From Clostridia bacterium (lineage in GTDB: Bacteria > Aerophobota > Aerophobia > Aerophobales > AE-B3A), in NCBI GenBank assembly GCA_009618505.1, contig WJOQ01000079.1:1-5625 (forward strand): a DNA stretch of 5,625 nt, given 5' to 3'. Below are positions 1-5,086 of the stretch, in pieces. A program made the translations under genes and the position numbers. The notes below the pieces were generated by a model. The model was not told where the DNA came from. It saw only the letters and a list, made by a program, of their open reading frames with translations, and made no database searches. Numbering within the stretch: position 1 is the stretch's first letter; each line of letters begins with the position of its first letter.

Positions 1-17
1 CAGGTCGGCTTCAAATC

Positions 18-35
18 CCCCTTGGTTCTAAGGGG
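18..35. repeat. Small GC-rich hairpin
   Basis: Arms CCCCTT (18-23) and AAGGGG (30-35) are perfectly complementary around a 6-nt loop. On the minus strand it lies about 47 nt past the tRNA 3' end and could help end the leftward transcript. No T-run follows on either strand (TGTTTGGG on plus, GATTTGAA on minus), so it is not called a terminator. Confidence 0.4.
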
Positions 36-45
36 TGTTTGGGTC

Positions 46-80
46 TACGAGATACGAACGACTAGATACGAGATACGAAC
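46..80. repeat. 14-bp direct repeat abutting the tRNA 3' end
   Basis: TACGAGATACGAAC occurs at 46-59 and again at 67-80, a 21-nt period. The motif is itself built from a shorter GATACGA-like unit. The second copy ends one base before the tRNA CCA complement. It looks like a short intergenic repeat, and its function is unknown. It is too short and has too few copies to be a CRISPR array. Confidence 0.6.
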
Positions 81-81
81 T

Positions 82-168
82 TGGTGCCGGGAGGGGGATT
101 TGAACCCCCAAGGACTAATGTCCACATGGCCCTCAACCATGCGCGTCTACCAGTTCCGCCATCCCGGC
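82..168 (-). tRNA. trnL: tRNA-Leu (anticodon GAG)
   Basis: The minus strand folds into a full class II tRNA. The 7-bp acceptor stem pairs GCCGGGA with TCCCGGC, followed by discriminator A and an encoded CCA (82-84). The 3-bp D stem (GCG/CGC) is typical of leucine tRNAs. The anticodon stem CATGG/CCATG encloses loop TTGAGGG, giving anticodon GAG (132-134 on the plus strand), which reads CUU and CUC. The variable arm is long, with stem GGAC/GTCC, and the T arm is GGGGG-TTCAAAT-CCCCC. The length is 87 nt including CCA. It begins only 10 nt after the ktrA stop on the same strand and no separate promoter fits in that gap. It is probably cotranscribed with the upstream genes and released by RNase P and 3' processing. 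Confidence 0.97.
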
Positions 169-178
169 AACAACTACT

Positions 179-863
179 TCATTCTCCTTTTGAGAGACGC
201 TCTATATCTTCTTCCTCTCCAATTACCAGCAGTATATCTCCCTCTTCAATAACATCCTCAGAATAAGGAAGATAGTTTATTGTCTCTATTTGCTTATTTT
301 GTCCCTTTCCGGAAACCTTCTTTATTTCCAGAATATTTACCTTGTATTTCTCTCGAATTTTAAGCCCGCCTATCTTTTTATTCCAGAAGAACTTGGGAGA
401 TTTGATTTCAGCGGCACTGTATTTGTCAGATATAGGTAGATAATCTAGAACATTGGAAACTAGAAGATTTTGGGCTAGCCTTTTTCCCATTTCCATTTCT
501 GGTAGAACTACTTTATCTGCTCCTATCAGGTTTAGTATGCGTTCTTGAATTTGAGAGACAGACTGAGTGGCTTTAGTAATAACCGTGGGCACTCCCAGTC
601 GCTTGAGTAAAGCGGTAGTTAAGATAGAAGCTTCAAAGTCCCCTATGCTTACTATGGCTACATCTACTTTGTCTATTCCCTGGGTCTTCAACGCTTCCTC
701 ATCTGTAGAATCTAATTTCACAGCCAAAAGTTGCTACTTCGGCAAACGTATCCACCAGTTTTTCGTCCTTATCTACGGCAATTACCTCTGCGCCTCTTTC
801 TGCCAGACTCTGAGCCACTGTCCCTCCAAATTTTCCTAATCCTATAACAGCAAATCTACGCAT
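179..863 (-). CDS. ktrA: KtrA/TrkA-type RCK regulator of potassium uptake, interrupted by a frameshift
   Basis: This is the cytosolic RCK subunit that forms a ring under the KtrB/TrkH K+ translocator and gates it in response to nucleotide (ATP/ADP or NAD(H) in the family). Starting at ATG 863, the first frame reads a Rossmann N-terminus: MRRFAVIGLGKFGGT with the GxGxFG motif at residues 8-13 and Asp31 after strand 2. It then runs into TGA at 699. The frame beginning around 724 continues the family sequence (AVKLDSTDEEAL, then VDVAIVSIGD and the RCK_C domain from about residue 139). Removing one base near 723-728, in ACTTTTGGCT, joins them as ...EVATF-AVKLDSTDEEAL and gives 227 aa, close to the roughly 220 aa of single-RCK KtrA proteins. 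An AGAGG Shine-Dalgarno at 870-874 supports ATG 863. A TTG at 727 could only start an incomplete protein lacking the nucleotide-binding motif. Family assignment is firm. Whether the break is real or an assembly error is open. Confidence 0.88.
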
Positions 864-869
864 TTTTTT

Positions 870-874
870 CCTCT
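870..874 (-). promoter_or_regulatory. Ribosome binding site of ktrA, overlapping the ktrB stop
   Basis: AGAGG on the minus strand lies 6 nt before ATG 863 and overlaps the ktrB stop codon TAG (873-875). This fixes the ktrA start and implies translational coupling between the two potassium-transport subunits. Confidence 0.75.
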
Positions 875-2306
875 ATCCAACCATTATTCTTTCCTCAGGG
901 TACTGATAGAGTTCCTTCATTTTCCCTCTTCCCATAGCTAGAGCTAAAGTTAAGGGTCCAATTCTTCCTACCAGTACACTGAGCATAATAACAACTCGTC
1001 CTGCTGTTGTCAACTGAGAGGTGAGGCCTCTGGATAATCCTACTGTTCCAAAGGCAGAGAGTTCTTCAAAGAAGATGTCTATAAAAGGAGCACTTTCTGT
1101 GAGACTAAGTACTAGAGTAGAAGAGGCAATCCATCCCAGAGCAAGAATAGCCACACATAAAGCCTGATAGACTACTAAAGGGGGGATGGTACGATGAAAA
1201 ACCTCAACCCGATTTTTTCCCTGGGTCATAGACCTGATAGTGAGAAATAGAGTAGCGAAAGTACTTGTTTTAACCCCTCCCCCTGTAGAACCAGGTGAAG
1301 CTCCTATAAACATAAAGATAATAAAAAGAAAGGCAGAGAAGATACCTACACTACCTATATTCAATGTATTGAACCCAGCCGTTCTTGCTGTTACTGACTG
1401 AAAATAAGCGGTCAATAACTTTTCTTGCCAGGAAAAGGCGCTTAATACACCATTCTTTTCTCCCAGGAAAATGAGAGCTGTTCCTCCTATAATCAAGAGA
1501 GAGGAAACGACTAAGACTAATTTGCTCTGCAAAGATAAAGACTCCTTTTTATGCTTGAAGTATCCATACACGCATCGTAGAAGATTAACTATGACTATAA
1601 ATCCCAGCCCTCCCAGAATTATTAAGCTGCTCATAGTCAAATTAATACCCAGGTCATTCCTGTATCTTATAAAACTATCGGAATAAAGCGAAAAACCAGC
1701 ATTGCAAAAAGCAGAGATTGAATGAAAAATGGCGGAATAGGCAGAGGAGAGACCGCTTCCATTGTAAGGCAGGAATTGAATATACAAAAAAATAGCGCCC
1801 ACTATCTCAATAGTGAAAGTAATAACAAGAATAGATACAATTAAAGACCCAATTCTTCCTATGCTTCTGTAATTAAGTATATCTCGTAGAAGAGTGCGGT
1901 CTTTGACTCCAAATTCCTTACCTAAAGTCAGGACAAAAAAGGAAGTAAAAGTCATTAATCCTAATCCTCCTACCTGAATAAGAGAAAGAATAATCAATTG
2001 TCCTAACAAAGAAAAATGACTTCCTGTGTCTAGCACGACCAGACCGGTAACGCAAGTCGCCGAAGTAGCAGTGAACAGAGCATCCATAAACATAGTTTCT
2101 TTGCCTGGTGCAGTAGCACGAGGAAGGAGAAGCAATAGGGTTCCCACACTAATGATACTGACAAAAGTCAGAATAACTATCCAGGGTGGTTTTATCTTTA
2201 AAACAGTGATCGCTTTGTTCAATTGAGGTATTCTCAATAAAAGACAAGCAAGGGCATAAATTTGAAAGATTATGATGAGACAAGAGCAGTTTAAGCAAAA
2301 ACTCAC
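873..2306 (-). CDS. ktrB: KtrB/TrkH-type potassium translocation subunit (core)
   Basis: This is the integral membrane K+ (or Na+-coupled K+) uptake channel of the TrkH/KtrB/HKT superfamily, made of four M1-P-M2 repeats. Numbered from GTG 2306 (477 aa), all four selectivity-filter loops are present: TATSATCVTGL (79-89), SISAFCNAGFS (196-206), SVTARTAGFNT (304-314) and ELSAFGTVGLS (415-425), each with the filter glycine. The third repeat carries the gating loop GASPGSTGGGVKTST (335-349). The C-terminus RIGPLTLALA...YPEERIMVG is typical of KtrB. The conserved core starts near residue 36. GTG 2306 has a GGGAG at 2316-2320, 9 nt upstream, so internal initiation is possible. Good family sequence also exists upstream in another frame (to 2472), so the intended protein is probably about 532 aa, split by a frameshift. 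Translation ends 9 nt before the KtrA-type partner, which confirms a two-subunit system. Whether it is called KtrB or TrkH is secondary: the single-RCK partner favours Ktr. Confidence 0.92.
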   Translation of the reverse strand: MSFCLNCSCLIIIFQIYALACLLLRIPQLNKAITVLKIKPPWIVILTFVSIISVGTLLLLLPRATAPGKETMFMDALFTATSATCVTGLVVLDTGSHFSLLGQLIILSLIQVGGLGLMTFTSFFVLTLGKEFGVKDRTLLRDILNYRSIGRIGSLIVSILVITFTIEIVGAIFLYIQFLPYNGSGLSSAYSAIFHSISAFCNAGFSLYSDSFIRYRNDLGINLTMSSLIILGGLGFIVIVNLLRCVYGYFKHKKESLSLQSKLVLVVSSLLIIGGTALIFLGEKNGVLSAFSWQEKLLTAYFQSVTARTAGFNTLNIGSVGIFSAFLFIIFMFIGASPGSTGGGVKTSTFATLFLTIRSMTQGKNRVEVFHRTIPPLVVYQALCVAILALGWIASSTLVLSLTESAPFIDIFFEELSAFGTVGLSRGLTSQLTTAGRVVIMLSVLVGRIGPLTLALAMGRGKMKELYQYPEERIMVG

Positions 2307-2472
2307 CTATGAATACTCCCGCTATCAATAGGTCCAATTGATGAAGTAAGACTCTAGTCTCATTTGATAGATAAAATCCATACTCCAGGATAAAAGAAGA
2401 AATGAGTAGTAAAACTACCCCCATCATAAACAAATTGAGATAGAATGTAACTTTAGAGTGATTAATGTTCAA
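2149..2472 (-). pseudogene. N-terminal part of the KtrB/TrkH protein, out of frame with the core
   Basis: This frame opens right after the radical-SAM gene and reads about 60-70 credible membrane-protein residues before turning into non-family sequence. Its tail from about 2300 down to 2149 is only the shadow of the ktrB core in the wrong frame. Residues about 8-29 form one hydrophobic helix. Residues about 45-65 (DLLIAGVFIGEFLLKLLLS) form a second with an EFLLK pattern like the S2 helix of voltage-sensor domains. The core frame then supplies LLRIPQLNKAITVLK, which resembles a weak S4-like helix with few charges. Joining the frames needs removal of one base (or a larger change) between about 2235 and 2306, and gives roughly 532 aa. 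The extra N-terminal helices are absent from a classic KtrB of about 445 aa. Start: TTG 2472 is directly abutted by AAAAGGAG, which is too close. ATT 2466 would have 6-nt spacing. Confidence 0.65.
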
Positions 2473-2480
2473 CTCCTTTT
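2473..2480 (-). promoter_or_regulatory. Shine-Dalgarno sequence for the extended ktrB frame
   Basis: AAAAGGAG on the minus strand sits in the 14-nt gap after the TGA of the radical-SAM gene (2487-2489). It is a strong match to the 16S anti-SD and shows that ribosomes are meant to start here, upstream of the 477-codon core frame. The adjoining TTG at 2472 has zero spacing. The in-frame ATT at 2466 has 6 nt, which makes the true start codon uncertain. Confidence 0.7.
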
Positions 2481-2486
2481 ATGATT

Positions 2487-3401
2487 TCAATCCTGCTGCC
2501 ACCCTTTTTCTAAGCCTAATCCTCTGGCTGTACTAAGAGCTTCTTTATACTCTTTATCAGTAATTCTTCTCTTCAATTCTTCAAATTCTTCTGCCCTGTA
2601 TGCAGGAAAGTATTGATTCATAATACTGACATAGGTAGCAGTAGAAATTTCCTTAGCTAAAAAAGCAAAAACGCTTGTTGTTTCTGCCAGTTTGTTGGGT
2701 AAAACTAAATGCCTTACCAAAAGACCTTTCTTAGCAATTCCTTTCTGGTCTAATCTAAGGTCCCCTACCTGCTCATACATTTCTCTAATTGCTTTTTTTG
2801 CCACCTGGAAATAGTCAGGAGCAGAAGAATACTTTTTTCCTTCTTCTCTTCCTCCATATTTCGTATCCGGCATGTAAATATCTATTATTCCCTCAAGAAG
2901 CTTCAGCGTCTCTACCTTCTCATAGCCACTACAATTATAGACCAACGGTATATTTAACCCTTTTTGAATAGCTAAAAGAAGCCCGGCAAGGATCTGAGGA
3001 ACAAAAACCGTAGGAGTAACCAGATTTATGTTGTGGCATCCTTTTTCCTGTAAGTTAAGCATCATTTGAGAAAAGACTAAAGAAGATATTTGATTTCCAT
3101 TCCCTAAGTGAGAAATAGGATAATTCTGGCAAAACACACATCTTAGATTACAGTAAGTGAAAAAAATGGTCCCAGAACCTCGGTAGCCAGATATGGGTGG
3201 TTCTTCTCCAAAATGAGCATGAAAGCTAGAAACTGTAAGCTCTATTCCCGCTTTACAGAATCCTTTCTCGCCTTTTTCTCGGTTTACTCTACACTCCCTT
3301 GGACAGAGTCTGCATTCCCTTAGTATTTCATATCCTCGCTCTATTCGGTTTTGTAACTCTCCGCTCTCATATAGCTCTCTATAAGTAGGATTTTTTCCCA
3401 T
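2487..3401 (-). CDS. Radical-SAM protein of the COG1313 (PflX-like, putative pyruvate formate-lyase activating enzyme) family
   Basis: This 304-aa cytosolic enzyme carries the radical-SAM signature CxxxCxxC as CNLRCVFC (Cys84, Cys88, Cys91), which binds the [4Fe-4S] cluster that cleaves S-adenosylmethionine. An upstream four-cysteine cluster, CRLCPREC...GFC (Cys30, 33, 37, 49), probably binds a second metal centre. Other family-like blocks are FGEEPPISG (64-72), YNCSGYE (155-161), DIYMPDTKYG (174-183), RHLVLPN (230-236) and SIMNQYFPAY (259-268). The arrangement matches COG1313, named for a resemblance to PFL-activating enzymes. The true substrate is not established and no pyruvate formate-lyase gene is in the window. 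It is the first gene of the leftward unit, 14 nt upstream of the ktrB reading frame. Start ATG 3401 lacks a clear Shine-Dalgarno but sits about 20 nt from the predicted transcription start. Reading frame and length look intact. Confidence 0.9.
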   Translation of the reverse strand: MGKNPTYRELYESGELQNRIERGYEILRECRLCPRECRVNREKGEKGFCKAGIELTVSSFHAHFGEEPPISGYRGSGTIFFTYCNLRCVFCQNYPISHLGNGNQISSLVFSQMMLNLQEKGCHNINLVTPTVFVPQILAGLLLAIQKGLNIPLVYNCSGYEKVETLKLLEGIIDIYMPDTKYGGREEGKKYSSAPDYFQVAKKAIREMYEQVGDLRLDQKGIAKKGLLVRHLVLPNKLAETTSVFAFLAKEISTATYVSIMNQYFPAYRAEEFEELKRRITDKEYKEALSTARGLGLEKGWQQD

Positions 3402-3426
3402 TATTCTGATCAGTTTTTTGTTCTTG

Positions 3427-3454
3427 ATTATATCAATTGATGACTCTTTGACAA
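3427..3454 (-). promoter_or_regulatory. Sigma70-like promoter for the radical-SAM/ktr/tRNA unit
   Basis: On the minus strand, TTGTCA (3454-3449) and a perfect TATAAT (3432-3427) are separated by 16 bp. Transcription would begin near 3420, leaving a leader of about 20 nt before ATG 3401. The spacer contains the 10-bp palindrome ATCAATTGAT. Confidence 0.65.
3432..3441. repeat. 10-bp perfect palindrome in the promoter spacer (possible operator)
   Basis: ATCAATTGAT is its own reverse complement and lies between the -10 and -35 boxes of the leftward promoter, overlapping the first base of the -10. A repressor bound here would block RNA polymerase. AT-rich DNA yields such palindromes by chance at a noticeable rate, so an operator role is only a suggestion. 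Confidence 0.3.
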
Positions 3455-3476
3455 GAGACGTCTTCTCATACCTTTC

Positions 3477-3504
3477 TTGACAAAAGATTCAAAGGTTGTA
3501 TGTT
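3477..3504 (+). promoter_or_regulatory. Sigma70-like promoter for rny-nadD
   Basis: A consensus TTGACA (3477-3482) is followed after 16 bp by TATGTT (3499-3504), which matches 4 of 6 positions of TATAAT. Transcription would start near 3511, giving a leader of about 50 nt. A second TTGACA at 3448-3453 has no good -10 at the right distance. Confidence 0.5.
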
Positions 3505-3545
3505 TAATAAGGTTAATAACATTGAGTAGATCTTTGAAAATAGAT

Positions 3546-3551
3546 GGGGGG
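3546..3551 (+). promoter_or_regulatory. G-run ribosome binding site of rny
   Basis: GGGGGG ends 8 nt before ATG 3560. It is not a textbook AGGAGG but can pair with the anti-SD CCUCC using G-U pairs, and it is the only candidate. An out-of-frame ATG at 3544 overlaps it. Confidence 0.45.
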
Positions 3552-3559
3552 TACTTACC

Positions 3560-5086
3560 ATGATTAACCTAATACTAATATGTATACTAGCAGGAGTAAT
3601 AGGAGCATGGGTAATAACCACTCTTATCTCTCGAATAAAAACAAAGTCTCTACTAGCGAAAGCAAAAGAGAGATTAGTTGAAGCAGATGAAGAGGTAGAG
3701 AAGAAGAGAAGAGAAATCGAGCTGGAAAAGAAAGAAGAACTTCATCGAATAAGAAATGCCTTTGAAAAAGACACTGAACAAAAGAGGGATGAACTTCATC
3801 GATTATCGAAGAAGCTAATAGAAAGAGAAGAGGTTTTGGATCATCGTTTAGAGGAGCTGGAACAAAGAAATAAAAAAATCTCCACTGAAGAACAAAAATT
3901 AGAAAAAGACAAGGAAATAACAAAAGACTTACAAATCAAATGGAGAGAGGAGTTAGAAAGAGTAGCAGGAATATCGACTGAGGAAGCAAAGAGAAGCTTG
4001 TTGGAGAGTATAAAAAAGGAAGCAAGAAACGAAGCAGCACAGATTATTCAGCAAGTAGAAAAAGAAGCCAGAGAAACAGCTAATAAAAAGGCAAGAAAGA
4101 TTCTGGCTATAGCTATTCAGCGCTGTGCTGTAGATGAAGCAACTGATACGGTTATTTCTACTCTTACCCTACCCAATGATGAAATGAAAGGAAGAGTCAT
4201 TGGAAGAGAGGGAAGAAATATAAGGACCTTTGAGGCGCTTACCGGAGTAGATTTGATTGTTGACGATACACCAGAAACGGTGGTAATTTCTTGTTTTGAT
4301 CCTATAAGAAGAAAAATTGCTGAGGTTAGCTTGGAACGGCTCATTGCTGACAGTAGAATACACCCAGCTAGAATTGAAGAAATAGTAGAAAAGACTAAGA
4401 GTGACATAGAAGAGATTACTCAAGAGGAAGGCCAGCGTACAGCTTTCGACATAGGAATATCTGACTTGTCCTCCGAGTTAACTGATCTCCTAGGAAAACT
4501 AAAATATCGTACCAGTTATGGACAAAATGTTCTTCAACATTCAAAAGAAGTAGCTTATATAGCCAGTATTATTGCTGCTGAAATTGACGCAGATTATATA
4601 GAGGCTAAAAGAGCAGGACTTCTTCATGATATTGGAAAAGCTGTTGACCAAGAAGTGAAAGGTCCTCATGCTTTGATAGGAGCACATCTAGCTGAGCGAT
4701 ATGGAGAATCGGCCAGTATAGTACATGCTATTGCTGCCCATCATGAAGATCAAACCGCAGAAGATATTTTAGCTATTTTGATGCAAATCGCAGATGCTAT
4801 ATCAGCTGCTCGACCCGGGGCAAGAAAGGAAGTTCTAGAGGCTTACCTTAAACGAATCGAAGAATTAGAACAAATAGCTAATTCATTTTCTGGGGTGGAG
4901 AATGCTTATGCTATCCAAGCGGGTAGAGAGTTACGTATAATAGTCCAGCCCCAAGAAATTACCGATGGGGATGCTAATGAACTTTCCAGAAAGATTGCCC
5001 AACAAGTAGAGAAAGAACTAAAATACCCTGGACAGATCAAGATAACAGTGATAAGAGAACTACGAGCTACAGAATATGCAAAATGA
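3560..5086 (+). CDS. rny: Ribonuclease Y (membrane-anchored endoribonuclease)
   Basis: RNase Y starts bulk mRNA decay by endonucleolytic cleavage at the inner face of the membrane. In bacteria such as Bacillus it fills the role RNase E has in E. coli. The 508 aa match the family's usual length of about 520 and show its full layout. An N-terminal membrane helix spans about residues 2-23. A long charged coiled coil rich in Glu, Lys and Arg covers about 30-180. A KH RNA-binding domain has GRVIGREGRN at 211-220. The HD phosphohydrolase domain has His327 (QHSKE), the catalytic pair HD at 356-357 (LLHDIGKA), His394 (AAHHED) and Asp412 (IADAISAARPGARKE). The C-terminal domain ends in IKITVIRELRATEYAK, as in other RNase Y proteins. 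ATG 3560 is chosen because it places the membrane helix at the extreme N-terminus. The stop overlaps the nadD start. The gene looks intact. Confidence 0.97.
   Translation: MINLILICILAGVIGAWVITTLISRIKTKSLLAKAKERLVEADEEVEKKRREIELEKKEELHRIRNAFEKDTEQKRDELHRLSKKLIEREEVLDHRLEELEQRNKKISTEEQKLEKDKEITKDLQIKWREELERVAGISTEEAKRSLLESIKKEARNEAAQIIQQVEKEARETANKKARKILAIAIQRCAVDEATDTVISTLTLPNDEMKGRVIGREGRNIRTFEALTGVDLIVDDTPETVVISCFDPIRRKIAEVSLERLIADSRIHPARIEEIVEKTKSDIEEITQEEGQRTAFDIGISDLSSELTDLLGKLKYRTSYGQNVLQHSKEVAYIASIIAAEIDADYIEAKRAGLLHDIGKAVDQEVKGPHALIGAHLAERYGESASIVHAIAAHHEDQTAEDILAILMQIADAISAARPGARKEVLEAYLKRIEELEQIANSFSGVENAYAIQAGRELRIIVQPQEITDGDANELSRKIAQQVEKELKYPGQIKITVIRELRATEYAK

Larger units (their letters stand above)
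1..81. other. Gene-free stretch downstream of the tRNA
   Basis: No open reading frame with a recognisable product, start signal or RNA gene is visible here. The stretch contains one GC-rich hairpin (18-35) and a short direct repeat (46-59 and 67-80), listed separately. It follows the 3' end of the minus-strand tRNA, so it is where the end of the leftward transcript would be expected, but no classical hairpin plus U-tract terminator is seen. Confidence 0.6.
3402..3559. promoter_or_regulatory. Divergent intergenic control region
   Basis: This 158-bp region separates two genes pointing away from each other. It holds a leftward promoter (3427-3454), a rightward promoter (3477-3504) and four short dyads: CTGATCAG (3406-3413), ATCAATTGAT (3432-3441), CTCTT-TGAC-AAGAG (3444-3457) and AGACGTCT (3456-3463). 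The dyads cluster on the leftward promoter. No riboswitch-like fold or small RNA is evident. Confidence 0.6.

Noticed and set aside
1..21. Possible fragment of a plus-strand tRNA, because TTCAAATCCCCC (10-21) equals the T-loop and 3' T-stem of the tRNA-Leu.
   Set aside because: The preceding bases (TCGGC) do not pair with CCCCC to form a T stem, and no acceptor strand or CCA follows. It is a 12-nt match only.
18..40. Rho-independent terminator at the CCCCTT/AAGGGG hairpin.
   Set aside because: The stem is only 6 bp and there is no run of T after it on either strand.
46..80. CRISPR array.
   Set aside because: There are only two 14-bp units with a 7-nt gap and no cas genes.
22..266. Two overlapping plus-strand open frames of 76 and 61 codons.
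   Set aside because: They run antisense through the tRNA and the end of ktrA and have no ribosome site or recognisable product.
179..727. A stand-alone 182-aa protein from TTG 727.
   Set aside because: It would lack the GxGxFG nucleotide-binding motif encoded just upstream in the next frame. It is the 3' part of the frameshifted ktrA.
567..839. 90-codon plus-strand open frame.
   Set aside because: It is antisense to the ktrA Rossmann region, and conserved family residues lie on the minus strand.
3544..3567. Seven-codon upstream reading frame (ATG 3544 to TAA 3567) overlapping the rny start.
   Set aside because: Its ATG lies within the G-run that would serve as the ribosome site for rny and has no SD of its own, so chance is the simplest explanation.
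3624..3923. 99-codon minus-strand frame opposite rny, rich in Leu, Phe and Ser.
   Set aside because: This is the expected antisense image of the Glu/Lys-rich coiled coil of RNase Y.
4117..4423. Two minus-strand frames opposite the rny KH region.
   Set aside because: They are shadows of a strongly conserved coding segment and have no start signals.
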